Assembly (NCBI GenBank): GCA_031406795.1
Contig: JANOHV010000072.1
Span: 1-64,000 of the forward strand
Length of the DNA stretch: 64,000 nt
Source: DATDCY01 sp031406795 [NCBI: Candidatus Rokuibacteriota bacterium]
Lineage (GTDB): Bacteria > JAUVQV01
Reading direction: 5' to 3'
Shown here: one piece after another, positions 1 through 9,328 of the stretch
Layout: the number at the start of each line of letters is the position of its first letter
How positions within the stretch are numbered: position 1 is the first letter of the stretch
Notes under the pieces: generated by a model
Databases searched by the model: none
Told to the model about the DNA's origin: nothing
What the model saw: the letters and a program-made list of their open reading frames with translations, nothing else
Position numbers and translations under genes: made by a program

Positions 1-320
1 CCAACGAACCCCCCGGGGGGGTGTGCCCCGCCGCCCCGCCGGCCCCGGCGGCGCCCCGACCTTCGACCGGTTCGTCCGAGATTTCTTCGAGGCGGCCCCG
101 CGCCGGCGGTTGCGTCGCGCAGCCTCGGTTCGGGGGTGATCGGTGATGTCATGCTCGCTTTCCAGCGGGGCGCCTGAGTTCCAGCAGCGACGCGACTCCG
201 AAATCTCATGCCGACGCACGTGCGCAAGTCTGCACTCGGGGAAGCGCTGTCGGCGCTTCACGAGCAAAAATAACAATAATTACAGATAGATAGATTTACG
301 TATGTATTTTCCCGAAAACA
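1..320. other. Upstream region without an assigned gene
   Basis: No gene can be supported here. The + strand frame starting at base 1 stays open to a TGA at 175-177, and the frame starting at base 2 is open to about 137, so the 3' end of an upstream gene could be present, but neither translation resembles a family I recognise and both are Arg/Pro-rich as expected of GC-rich noise. From about 262 the sequence becomes markedly AT-rich, with a GATAGATAGAT microsatellite near 286-296, which looks like the upstream part of the dnaK promoter region. I see no CIRCE-type heat-shock operator. Confidence 0.4.
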
Positions 321-349
321 TTGACAACGAAGGACTCAAGTATTATATT
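321..349 (+). promoter_or_regulatory. Sigma70-type promoter of dnaK
   Basis: TTGACA (321-326), a 17-base spacer and TATATT (344-349) form a near-consensus vegetative promoter in an AT-rich stretch. The expected start of transcription, about 356, gives a leader of roughly 35 bases that contains the dnaK ribosome binding site. No sigma32-like or CIRCE element is visible, so any heat regulation is not explained by this sequence. Confidence 0.75.
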
Positions 350-390
350 TGTCCCGCAAGCAACAAGTTAACCCTTGAGGAGGGATAGTA

Positions 391-2292
<1,902 letters not shown>

Positions 2293-2298
2293 ACTCGA

Positions 2299-2340
2299 CC
2301 GCCCCGCGTGCCGGAGTCAGGCGCGCGGGGCGGTTTCCGT
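2299..2340 (+). terminator. Intrinsic terminator after dnaK
   Basis: CCGCCCCGCG (2299-2308) pairs perfectly with CGCGGGGCGG (2324-2333), giving a 10-bp GC stem followed by TTTCCGTTTCT. It begins seven bases after the dnaK stop. The convergent gene ending at 2346 is close enough that the hairpin may also serve the minus strand. Confidence 0.75.
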
Positions 2341-2345
2341 TTCTG

Positions 2346-2918
2346 CTAGCGCGATTTCATCGCGGCGCGGACGTGCAGCACGCGCTGCCCGGCCGTGAGC
2401 AGCGTGAGCGTGGCGAGCAGCCAGAGCGCCGGCGACAGCAGCCCGAGGAGGGCGCCGGCGACCAGCACGATGATCCGTTCGGGCCGCTCCATGAGGCCGA
2501 CGTCGCATTTCACGCCCAACGCCTCGGCTCGGGCCTTCGTGTAGCTGACGAGGAAGGAACCGGCCAGGGCCGCGAGCGTCGCCAGAAGCTCCGGCTTCCC
2601 GCGCACGTGCCAGGCGATGCCGGTGAAGATCAGCGCCTCCGTGAAGCGGTCGGCGACCGAGTCGATGTAGGAGCCGAACAGCGAGGCCTCCCCGGAGGCG
2701 CGGGCGAGCGATCCGTCGAGCATGTCGCTGACGCCGGCGAGGATCAGCAGGATGCCGGCGAGCACCAGGCGACCGCAAGCAAAGGCGAACCCGGCGAGCC
2801 CGCCGAAGACGATGCCCGCGAAGGTCAGGTAGTCGGGGCTCACCCGCAGGCGGTGCAGCACGAGATTCACGGGCTGGATGTATTCGCCGAAGGCGCTCTT
2901 GTATTTGCAGCTCAACAC
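2346..2918 (-). CDS. CDP-alcohol phosphatidyltransferase family protein
   Basis: An integral membrane enzyme that transfers a phosphatidyl group from a CDP-activated lipid to an alcohol, making a phospholipid head group. The diagnostic signature D-x2-DG-x2-AR-x8-G-x3-D-x3-D is complete (DMLDGSLAR ... GSYIDSVADR). Several hydrophobic segments follow. I place the start at a GTG (2918, GGAAG upstream), giving 190 residues that begin like inositol-phosphate-type synthases (KYKSAF ... RVSPDYLTFAG); an upstream in-frame ATG at 2981 would add 21 unlikely residues and lies upstream of a TACGAT -10-like box (2952-2957). The alcohol substrate cannot be told from sequence: phosphatidylinositol phosphate and phosphatidylglycerophosphate are both possible. 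Confidence 0.85.
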   Translation of the reverse strand: MLSCKYKSAFGEYIQPVNLVLHRLRVSPDYLTFAGIVFGGLAGFAFACGRLVLAGILLILAGVSDMLDGSLARASGEASLFGSYIDSVADRFTEALIFTGIAWHVRGKPELLATLAALAGSFLVSYTKARAEALGVKCDVGLMERPERIIVLVAGALLGLLSPALWLLATLTLLTAGQRVLHVRAAMKSR

Positions 2919-2990
2919 GATAGCTTCCGTCCCCGCATGAAGTGTGGCGCCATCGTACCTCACTCCCCATCGAACCGGCAAGGGGGGGCG

Positions 2991-3019
2991 TTGACTTTTA
3001 TCAAGGTATTTCCCATACT
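2991..3019 (+). promoter_or_regulatory. Promoter of the ccsB-hem operon
   Basis: TTGACT (2991-2996), a 17-base spacer and CATACT (3014-3019). The ATG of ccsB begins only 9 bases after the -10 box, so the transcript would be leaderless or nearly so. Confidence 0.55.
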
Positions 3020-3028
3020 TCCAAGGCT

Positions 3029-3853
3029 ATGTTGAATATCAGGCTCTTCCAGGTCGCCCTGGCGCTCTATGGGCTGGGGACCTTCGGCTACCTGGCTTTT
3101 CTGACGACGCCGCGCGAGACGGTGGCCAGGCTGGCGCGCATCGCGACCGGCCTCGGCGTGCTGGCGCACACCGGCTTTTTTCTGGCGCGCTGGGCGGCCT
3201 CCGGGTATTTTCCGATCACCAACCTCTTCGAATCGCTGAATTTCTTCTCCTGGGCGATCGTGGTCTCCTTCATCGTGCTGCAGGTCCGCTTCCCCGCGGC
3301 GGTGGTCGGCGCCATCGTGATGCCGATCGCGCTGCTGCTTGCGGCCTCTTCGCTGGCCCTCGACGCCGCCGTCGCCCCGCTCGCGCCGGCGCTGCAGAGC
3401 GGCTGGCTCTACGTGCACACGACGCTGGCCTTCGTCGGCGATGCGTTCTTCGTCATCGCGTTCGCCGGCGGGGTGCTCTATCTCGTCCAGGAGCGGCAGC
3501 TCAAGAGTCGCCACACCGGGGCCTTCTTCCACCGGCTCCCCTCCCTGGACCTGCTCGACCGGGTCAATTACCGCAGCCTGACGATCGGCTTTCCGCTGCT
3601 GACCCTCGGGATCATCACCGGGGCGATCTGGGCCGAACGGGCCTGGGGTTCGTACTGGCAGTGGGATCCGAAGGAGACCTGGTCGCTGATCACCTGGTTC
3701 ATCTACGCCGCCCTGGTGCACGCCCGTCTGACGGTCGGCTGGCGCGGACGCAAGGCGGCCTGGCTGTCGATCGTCGGGTTCCTCGCGGTGCTCTTCACCT
3801 TCCTCGGGGTGAACATGCTCCTCGGCGGCCTGCACTCCTACACGAACAAGTAG
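3029..3853 (+). CDS. ccsB: Cytochrome c biogenesis protein CcsB/CcsA (HemX-like)
   Basis: A polytopic inner-membrane protein of 274 residues of the haem-handling family used in system II cytochrome c maturation. The tryptophan-rich WWD-type motif is seen at about residue 207 (WGSYWQWDPKETWSLITW), with hydrophobic segments throughout and conserved His residues (for example VHTTL near residue 130) that could ligate haem. It begins the hem operon, ten bases upstream of hemA, the arrangement often labelled hemX. I chose the ATG at 3029 because an upstream in-frame ATG (2942) would add a polar, Pro-rich tail and precede the promoter. Whether it acts in c-type cytochrome assembly or modulates HemA cannot be decided; a CcdA homologue is present at 55 kb. 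Confidence 0.9.
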   Translation: MLNIRLFQVALALYGLGTFGYLAFLTTPRETVARLARIATGLGVLAHTGFFLARWAASGYFPITNLFESLNFFSWAIVVSFIVLQVRFPAAVVGAIVMPIALLLAASSLALDAAVAPLAPALQSGWLYVHTTLAFVGDAFFVIAFAGGVLYLVQERQLKSRHTGAFFHRLPSLDLLDRVNYRSLTIGFPLLTLGIITGAIWAERAWGSYWQWDPKETWSLITWFIYAALVHARLTVGWRGRKAAWLSIVGFLAVLFTFLGVNMLLGGLHSYTNK

Positions 3854-3863
3854 GCAGCAGGCG

Positions 3864-5171
3864 ATGGACATCATTGTGCTTGGCCTGAACCACAAGACCG
3901 CCCCCGTGCACATCCGCGAGCGGGTGGCGTTTCCGGAGAAGACGATCCACGAGCCCCTGCGCGCGCTGCACGGCGCCGCCGGCGTGCGCGAGACGATGAT
4001 CCTCTCGACCTGCAATCGCGTCGAGATCGCGGCGGTCGTCGAGAGCCGCGAGCAGGGCGCGGCGGCGGTGCGCGCCTTCGTCGCCGCTCACCACGAGGTG
4101 CCCGAGGGCGATCTGGCCCCGCACCTGTACCTGCACGCCGGGGCCGACGCGGTGCGCCACCTCTTCCGCGTGGCCTCGAGTCTCGATTCGCTGGTCGTCG
4201 GCGAGCCGCAGATCCTCGGACAGGTCAAGGACGCCTACCAGTACGCGCGCGAAGCCGGGGCGATCGGCATGGTGCTCGACCGGCTGCTGAAGAAAGCGCT
4301 CTCGGTGGCCAAGCAGGTGCGCACCGAGACCGAGATCGCGCGCAGCGCCGTGTCGGTCAGCTTCGCGGCCGTCGAGCTGGCGAAGAAGATCTTCGGCGAG
4401 ATCGAGGGGCGCTCGGCGATGATCATCGGCGCCGGCGAGATGGCCGAACTCGCGGTCAAGCACCTGGTCTCCAGCGGCGTGCGCGAGGTGCTCGTCGTGA
4501 ACCGCACCTTCGAGAAGGCGGTCGCCCTGGCGCAGGAGTTCGGCGGCACGGCGGTGAAATACGAAGACCTCTTCGACCAGCTGGTGATCAGCGACATCGT
4601 GATCTCCTCCACCGGCGCGCCGCACTTCATCATCAAGGGCGAGGACGTCAGGAAGGTCATGGCGCGCCGCCGGCACCGGCCGATGTTCTTCATCGACATC
4701 GCCGTGCCGCGCGACATCGAGCCGTCGGTCAACGACGTCGACAACGCCTATCTCTACAACGTGGACGACCTGCAATCGGTGGTCGACGGGAACATCAAGG
4801 AGCGGCGCAAGGAGGCCGACAAGGCCGAGAAGATCGTCGAGGAGGAGGTCGGCACCTTCGAGAAGTGGATCGCCTCGCTCCAGGTCGTGCCGACCATCGT
4901 GCAGCTGCGCCAGAGCGTCGACGCGATGCGCGCGGCCGAGCTGGAGAAGAGCCTCGGCCGGCTCGCGCACCTGGCGGACAAGGACCGCGAGCAGGTGAAG
5001 CTGCTCACCCAGTCGATCGTGAACAAGATCCTGCACAGCCCGCTGACGGTGCTCAAGGAGAGCTCCCAGTCGCCGGAGGCCGGGGTCTACCTGGAGGTCA
5101 CGAGAAGGCTCTTCAATCTTGCGGACCCCCCGGCGGGGCAGGGAGGAGACGAAGGCAATGGCACGAACTGA
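3864..5171 (+). CDS. hemA: Glutamyl-tRNA reductase
   Basis: Reduces glutamyl-tRNA(Glu) with NADPH to glutamate-1-semialdehyde, the first committed step of C5-pathway tetrapyrrole synthesis. At 435 residues it is full length. The catalytic cysteine sits in STCNRVE (about residue 50), followed by the substrate-binding SLDSLVVGEPQILGQ block and the NADPH-binding GAGEMAELA near residue 190; the C-terminal part is the helical dimerisation domain. It is followed by hemC with a 14-base overlap. hemL, the next enzyme, is not in this window. Confidence 0.98.
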   Translation: MDIIVLGLNHKTAPVHIRERVAFPEKTIHEPLRALHGAAGVRETMILSTCNRVEIAAVVESREQGAAAVRAFVAAHHEVPEGDLAPHLYLHAGADAVRHLFRVASSLDSLVVGEPQILGQVKDAYQYAREAGAIGMVLDRLLKKALSVAKQVRTETEIARSAVSVSFAAVELAKKIFGEIEGRSAMIIGAGEMAELAVKHLVSSGVREVLVVNRTFEKAVALAQEFGGTAVKYEDLFDQLVISDIVISSTGAPHFIIKGEDVRKVMARRRHRPMFFIDIAVPRDIEPSVNDVDNAYLYNVDDLQSVVDGNIKERRKEADKAEKIVEEEVGTFEKWIASLQVVPTIVQLRQSVDAMRAAELEKSLGRLAHLADKDREQVKLLTQSIVNKILHSPLTVLKESSQSPEAGVYLEVTRRLFNLADPPAGQGGDEGNGTN

Positions 5172-6105
5172 CCGCCCGCTGCGGATCGCCACGCGCAAGA
5201 GCGCGCTCGCGCTCTGGCAGGCGAACTTCATCAAGGCCGGCCTCGAGGCGGCGCACCCGGGGCTCGAAGTCGAGCTGGTGCCGCTGATGACGACGGGCGA
5301 CAAGATCCTCGACGTCCCGCTCGCCAAGGTCGGCGGCAAGGGGCTCTTCACCAAAGAGATCGAACAGGCGCTGATCGACGAGCGCGCCGACCTGGCCGTG
5401 CACAGCATGAAGGACGTGCCGACGCAGCGGGCGCCGGGGCTGATGCTCGCCGGCACCGGCGTGCGCGAGGACGTGCGCGACGCGCTCGTGGCGGCGCGGG
5501 TCGGGAGTCTGGAGGAGCTGCCGCGGGGCGGGCGGGTCGGCACGAGCAGCCTGCGTCGCCAGGCCCAGCTGCTGCACCTGCGGCCCGATCTGCAGATCGT
5601 CTCGATCCGCGGCAACGTGCAGACCCGGATGAACAAGATCCAGGAGTTGGACCTGGAGGCCGTCGTGCTGGCGGCCGCCGGTCTGCGCCGCCTCGGCTTC
5701 GCCGACCGGATCACCCAGTACATTTCCCCGAGCGTCAGCCTCCCGGCGATCGCCCAAGGCGCGCTGGCGCTCGAGATCCGCGCCGACGACGCGCTGACCC
5801 TCGAGCGCATCGGCATCTTCCATCATGAACCCACGCAGATCGCGATCACGGCCGAACGGGCCTTCCTCGCGCGTCTCGAGGGCGGCTGCCAGGTGCCGAT
5901 CGCGGGGCTGGCGAAGATCGAAGGCGACCGCGTGTCGATGGAGGGCCTCGTCGGAAGCGTCGACGGAAAGGTGCTGATCCGCGACCGCGGCGAGGGCCCG
6001 GTCGCCGAGGCGGCGCGCGTCGGCCGCGAGCTGGCCGAGAAGATCCTCGACCGCGGCGGACGCGCCATTCTCGCGGAAGTCTACAAGAACGAAGGGCCGC
6101 ACTGA
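5158..6105 (+). CDS. hemC: Hydroxymethylbilane synthase (porphobilinogen deaminase)
   Basis: Joins four porphobilinogen units into hydroxymethylbilane. The 315-residue protein has the substrate/cofactor loop DLAVHSMKDVP, the KGLFTKEIE segment, VGTSSLRRQAQL, and the dipyrromethane-attachment cysteine in EGGCQVPIAG (about residue 244). I chose the ATG at 5158, preceded by GGGAGGAGACGAAGG, rather than the longer frame from 5119. The start overlaps the end of hemA by 14 bases, indicating translational coupling. Confidence 0.98.
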   Translation: MARTDRPLRIATRKSALALWQANFIKAGLEAAHPGLEVELVPLMTTGDKILDVPLAKVGGKGLFTKEIEQALIDERADLAVHSMKDVPTQRAPGLMLAGTGVREDVRDALVAARVGSLEELPRGGRVGTSSLRRQAQLLHLRPDLQIVSIRGNVQTRMNKIQELDLEAVVLAAAGLRRLGFADRITQYISPSVSLPAIAQGALALEIRADDALTLERIGIFHHEPTQIAITAERAFLARLEGGCQVPIAGLAKIEGDRVSMEGLVGSVDGKVLIRDRGEGPVAEAARVGRELAEKILDRGGRAILAEVYKNEGPH

Positions 6106-6116
6106 TCGTGACAAGA

Positions 6117-6311
6117 GGCGACAGCGGGCAGGTGCCGTGCGGTCGCCAGCTGCGCGCTCGACCGGAGCTTGTCCGCCCCTGCGCTCGAAGCGTGCAACTC
6201 GCCCTGCGGGCTCAGACAGCACGCTTCGCCCCTGCGGGGACGCTCCGGTGCGGCCGCTCCGGTTCCCTCGCGCTCCGCCATGCGCCCGCCCGTCACCTGC
6301 CCGCTGTCGCC
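6117..6311. repeat. 195-bp palindromic element with perfect 18-bp terminal inverted repeats
   Basis: GGCGACAGCGGGCAGGTG at 6117-6134 is matched exactly, in reverse complement, at 6294-6311. Inside are a second perfect pair, CGAAGCGTGC (6186-6195) and GCACGCTTCG (6219-6228), and a GCCC-TGC-GGGC mini-hairpin at its tip. The whole can fold as one long branched hairpin. It fills the hemC-hemD gap. No protein is encoded. The design is that of a miniature inverted-repeat element or a structured RNA; no clear target-site duplication is seen. Confidence 0.7.
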
Positions 6312-6335
6312 CAAGTCAGTGACAGTAACTGCGGA

Positions 6336-6383
6336 GGGGTGGCGCGGGGGGGAGGTCTCCATCGGCGGAACGAAGTGAGTGCC
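6336..6383 (+). repeat. Dispersed ~48-bp repeat, copy 1
   Basis: This stretch (core TCTCCATCGGCGGAACGAAG, 6356-6375) recurs in reverse orientation at 47717-47764 with only a few differences. Both copies lie in gene-free gaps of about 340-400 bases, here just upstream of hemD. No coding or RNA family is recognised. The rest of the gap, 6384-6447, holds nothing I can assign. Confidence 0.65.
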
Positions 6384-6447
6384 CGCTCGGGGGGCATAAA
6401 CACGATGGAGGTTCGTAGCGACAGGACCCCGACGACAGACATGGGCT

Positions 6448-7236
6448 ATGCCCGTGGGTAGTTTGAGCGGGAAGACAGTTCTCGTCACCCGGGCGCCGGG
6501 GCAGGCGGGGGAGTTCGCCAAGCTGCTGCGCGAGTGCGGTGCCACGGTCGTCGAAATTCCGACCATCGAGATCGTCCCGCCGCTGTCGTGGGAGGACGCC
6601 GACCGCGCCATCGACCGTCTCCCCGGCTACGACTGGCTGATCCTGACGAGCACCAACGCCGTCGACTGGTTCTTCCGGCGGGTGCGCGAGCGGCGCGGCG
6701 ATCTCGCCTGCCTCAAAGGCGTACGCGTCTGCGCCGTCGGCCCCAAAACGCGCGCCGCGATCGAGGCCGCCGGCCTCGCCGTCGAGTTCCAGCCTTCGGT
6801 CTATCGCGCCGAAGGGTTGATCAACGAGGCGGGCGAAGGCGCCTGGGATGGCAGACGAGTGCTCTTCCCCCGTGCGGCTGAGGGCCGCGACGTGATACCC
6901 GACGAGATGCGGCGCGTCGGCGCGGAGCTGGACCTGGTGACGGTCTACCGGACGGTTCCCTCTCAGGTGGGGCGCGAAAAGCTGCGATCGCTGCTAGCCG
7001 CCGGGACACTCGACGCGGTGACCTTCACGAGCGGCTCGACCGTCAACAGCTTTGTCTCGCTGCTCGATCCCGCGCAGATCGAAAGCATCGCCGGGCGGGT
7101 CGTCGTGGCTTGCATTGGTCCGGTGACCGCGGATGCGGCGCGGGCGGCGGGCCTGCCGGTGGACGCGCTCGCGCGGGAAGCGACGATGCCGGGGCTCGCG
7201 GATGCGCTGGAGGATTATTTCGCGAGGGGGATTTGA
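6448..7236 (+). CDS. hemD: Uroporphyrinogen-III synthase
   Basis: Cyclises hydroxymethylbilane with inversion of ring D. The 262-residue protein shows the weakly conserved HemD pattern: [33 protein letters not shown] N-terminus, a central [13 protein letters not shown] stretch (about residue 67), [15 protein letters not shown] near 96 and the C-terminal [12 protein letters not shown] ... [13 protein letters not shown] blocks. Position between hemC and hemB supports the call. There is no clear Shine-Dalgarno site; a GTG six bases downstream (6454) is an alternative start. The 342-base gap before it, filled by two repeats, may separate its expression from hemC. Confidence 0.93.
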   Translation: MPVGSLSGKTVLVTRAPGQAGEFAKLLRECGATVVEIPTIEIVPPLSWEDADRAIDRLPGYDWLILTSTNAVDWFFRRVRERRGDLACLKGVRVCAVGPKTRAAIEAAGLAVEFQPSVYRAEGLINEAGEGAWDGRRVLFPRAAEGRDVIPDEMRRVGAELDLVTVYRTVPSQVGREKLRSLLAAGTLDAVTFTSGSTVNSFVSLLDPAQIESIAGRVVVACIGPVTADAARAAGLPVDALAREATMPGLADALEDYFARGI

Positions 7237-7260
7237 CGAGCCTCTGCCAAAGCATATGAT
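7233..7260 (+). promoter_or_regulatory. Internal promoter for hemB
   Basis: TTGACG (7233-7238, overlapping the hemD stop), a 16-base spacer and TATGAT (7255-7260). Transcription would start near 7267, leaving about 30 bases with a good GAGAGGAG ribosome binding site at 7283-7290 before hemB. Confidence 0.55.
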
Positions 7261-7297
7261 GTACCCGTTGTCCATTACCCCAGAGAGGAGAACAATT

Positions 7298-8281
7298 ATG
7301 TACTTTCCCGTGTACCGCCCGCGGCGGCTGCGACGCACCGAGGCCCTGCGCGGGATGATCCGCGAGACCGAGTTGAATGCCAGGGACTTCATCTATCCGC
7401 TCTTCGTCGTGCCCGGAGCCGGCGTGAGAAAAGAGATTTCCTCGATGCCGGGGGTCTTCCAGTTCTCGCAGGAACAGCTCGTGAAAGAGGCCGCCGCAGC
7501 CCACGCGCTGGGTGTCCCGGCGGTGATCCTCTTCGGGATCCCCGAGGAGAAGGACGCGGTCGGTTCGCACGCCAGCCGCGCCGACGGCGTCGTGCAGCGC
7601 GCGATCGAGGCGCTCAAGCGCGATCTGCCCTCGCTCGTCGTGGTGACGGACGTCTGCCTCTGCGAGTACACCGATCACGGGCACTGCGGGATCATCGAGA
7701 ACGGCGATGTCGCCAACGACCCGACGCTCAGACTCCTCGCGCAGGAGGCGCTCAGCCACGCCCGCGCGGGCGCCGACATGGTCGCGCCCTCCGACATGAT
7801 GGACGGGCGCGTCGGGGCGATCCGCCACGCGCTGGACGACCACGATTTCACGGGCGTGCCGGTCATGGCCTACTCCGCCAAGTACGCCTCCGGCTTCTAC
7901 GGGCCGTTCCGCGAGGCCGCGGAGTCCACGCCGCAGTTCGGCGACCGGCGTTCCTACCAGATGGACCCCGCCAACGGCATCGAGGCGCTGCGGGAGACGC
8001 GCCTGGACGTCGAGGAGGGCGCCGACATCGTCATGGTCAAGCCCGCGCTCTCGTACCTGGACATCATCGCGGCGATCCACACCGAATTCGACCTGCCGGT
8101 TGCCGCCTACAACGTCAGCGGGGAGTACGCGATGGTCAAAGCCGCGGCTCAGAAGGGCTGGATCGACGGCGATCGCGTCATGATGGAGATCCTGACGTCG
8201 ATCAAACGCGCCGGCGCGGACATGATCCTGACCTATCACGCCAAGGAGGCGGCGGCGCTGCTCAAGGCAACCGGGATCTGA
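7298..8281 (+). CDS. hemB: Porphobilinogen synthase (delta-aminolevulinate dehydratase)
   Basis: Condenses two 5-aminolevulinate molecules to porphobilinogen. The 327-residue protein starts at the ATG after GAGAGGAG. It carries a cysteine-rich metal site [13 protein letters not shown] (residues about 118-130), which indicates a zinc-dependent enzyme, and the two active-site lysine regions: MAYSAKYAS (about 195) and [10 protein letters not shown] (about 247, Schiff-base lysine). It closes the ccsB-hemACDB cluster and probably also has its own promoter. Confidence 0.98.
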   Translation: MYFPVYRPRRLRRTEALRGMIRETELNARDFIYPLFVVPGAGVRKEISSMPGVFQFSQEQLVKEAAAAHALGVPAVILFGIPEEKDAVGSHASRADGVVQRAIEALKRDLPSLVVVTDVCLCEYTDHGHCGIIENGDVANDPTLRLLAQEALSHARAGADMVAPSDMMDGRVGAIRHALDDHDFTGVPVMAYSAKYASGFYGPFREAAESTPQFGDRRSYQMDPANGIEALRETRLDVEEGADIVMVKPALSYLDIIAAIHTEFDLPVAAYNVSGEYAMVKAAAQKGWIDGDRVMMEILTSIKRAGADMILTYHAKEAAALLKATGI

Positions 8282-8329
8282 CTGGCTGCCGCAGGCCCCG
8301 AAACCGGCCGGCCGGCACCCGGACCGGAA

Positions 8330-8716
8330 CTACCTCAGCGTGACGCAGCCGGCGGGGAGTTCGTGCGTGCCGAAGCCCTTGACTTCGAGGTCGCCGATCT
8401 TCAGCAGCTGCGCCGTGTACACATCCTCGAGAACGGTGGCCATGAGGTCCGATGCGACCTTGTCGTAGTGCGCGCCGGCGAGGACATCGATCCTGGCGTT
8501 CTCGCCGACCACGCACAGGGTGGTCAGAATCCAGAACTTCTTCCCCGCGTCGTCCATGACCTTGATGGCCGTGAAGGTGCCGACGTCGGTCTTGGAGATC
8601 ACGGTGCCGGAGCGCAGCGGAACGATCGCCGCTTGTGCCCGCGGGGCGGACGCCAGCGTGCCCAGGGCGAAAAGAACCACGGAAACCAGCATTGTTCGTG
8701 CGATGCTTCTCGTCAT
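8330..8716 (-). CDS. Small exported protein, possible OB-fold (NrfJ-like)
   Basis: A 128-residue protein with a clear N-terminal signal peptide (hydrophobic residues about 8-25, cleavage likely after AQA at about 29). The mature part reads GTVISKTDVGTFTAIKVMDD, then KKFWILT, a pattern like the small periplasmic OB-fold proteins found near nitrite or sulfite reductase genes (NrfJ-related). That likeness is my inference from pattern, not a confirmed match. It has two cysteines (in TTLCVV and at the C-terminal GCVTLR) that could pair. It faces the small cytochrome gene upstream, with which it may share a role in the periplasm. Confidence 0.6.
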   Translation of the reverse strand: MTRSIARTMLVSVVLFALGTLASAPRAQAAIVPLRSGTVISKTDVGTFTAIKVMDDAGKKFWILTTLCVVGENARIDVLAGAHYDKVASDLMATVLEDVYTAQLLKIGDLEVKGFGTHELPAGCVTLR

Positions 8717-8792
8717 GGCGTCCCCCTGTCTGCGGCTACGCTCCCGGGCGACCGCGAATCAGCTGCGGGTACCGAAAACCCAAAACGCCATG

Positions 8793-8821
8793 AATATCAC
8801 GCCGCGGCGCGAGGATGTCAA
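8793..8821 (-). promoter_or_regulatory. Promoter for the small exported protein
   Basis: Read on the minus strand: TTGACA (8821-8816), a 17-base spacer and GATATT (8798-8793). The transcript would start about 70 bases before the gene starting at 8716. Confidence 0.5.
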
Positions 8822-8900
8822 GGAATGGGGTCTGTGCGCGTTTCCCCGCTTCCCGCCGCCGCTGCGACGATCCTTGTCGCAGGCGGCTTTCGGAAGAGGG

Positions 8901-9137
8901 CTAGTTGGCCTGCGGGCGCACGGCGCAGGGAAGCGTGGCCACTCGAAGGGAGGAGCGGGCAAACGACCCGTCGTGGCAGTAGGTGCACGGGCTTGCCTGC
9001 TGCAAGCCCTTGACGAAGTACGTGGTCTGGACACTCTTCTGCGTCATGTAGCTCATGACTCCCATCAGCGCGAAGGCGAAAACGGCCAAGGTCAGCAGCG
9101 ACGGCAACACCAGAATCCTGAATGATCGAGCCATCAT
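8901..9137 (-). CDS. Membrane-anchored single-haem mini-cytochrome c
   Basis: A 78-residue protein with one transmembrane or uncleaved signal segment (about residues 8-30) followed by one haem c attachment motif, CTYCH, at residues 51-55. A second cysteine lies near the C-terminus (LPCAV). The periplasmic part is too short for any classical cytochrome fold, so it may be a small electron-transfer stub or an assembly partner. The start is the ATGATG at 9137/9134, preceded by GGGGGATGG; an upstream in-frame start at 9224 would add residues with no signal character. No family name is recognised. Confidence 0.6.
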   Translation of the reverse strand: MMARSFRILVLPSLLTLAVFAFALMGVMSYMTQKSVQTTYFVKGLQQASPCTYCHDGSFARSSLRVATLPCAVRPQAN

Positions 9138-9210
9138 CCCATCCCCCGTGCAGTGGCCGCTATGACTCTCTTCATGCAATGAAAGATAGCTTGGCGGCGA
9201 CCGCAGGGAA

Positions 9211-9224
9211 GTGACCAGCGTCAC
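9211..9224. promoter_or_regulatory. Palindromic operator-like site between divergent genes
   Basis: GTGAC-CAGC-GTCAC is a perfect 5-bp inverted repeat with a 4-base spacer, the spacing used by CRP/FNR-family sites, located between the mini-cytochrome gene (minus) and the chemoreceptor (plus). Regulation by such a factor is inference only. Confidence 0.3.
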
Positions 9225-9247
9225 CGGGGTAAATAATAATGTTTTGG

Positions 9248-9276
9248 TTGCTCCCGGCCTGCTCCGGTGCTACGGT
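9248..9276 (+). promoter_or_regulatory. Possible promoter of the chemoreceptor gene
   Basis: TTGCTC (9248-9253), 17 bases, TACGGT (9271-9276). It is a moderate sigma70-like match; no sigma28 flagellar-type promoter was found. Confidence 0.35.
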
Positions 9277-9328
9277 CAGCGAGTAGGCCGCAGTCGAAGC
9301 GTCGGGCCGTGAAGAGGGGGAGAGCGTC

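Noticed and set aside
1-177. 3' end of a grpE or other chaperone gene upstream of dnaK
   Set aside because: No recognisable C-terminal motif in any of the open frames; left unassigned.
14-390. CIRCE or sigma32 control of dnaK
   Set aside because: No TTAGCACTC-type inverted repeat or sigma32-type boxes were found; only a sigma70-type promoter is visible.
3795-5816. Long antisense open frame across hemA and hemC
   Set aside because: Opposes two unmistakable enzymes; composition is that of a codon-bias shadow.
8786-8817. Ten-codon frame beginning just after the -10 box on the minus strand near 8790
   Set aside because: Too short and too close to the -10 box to be transcribed from it; no comparative support.
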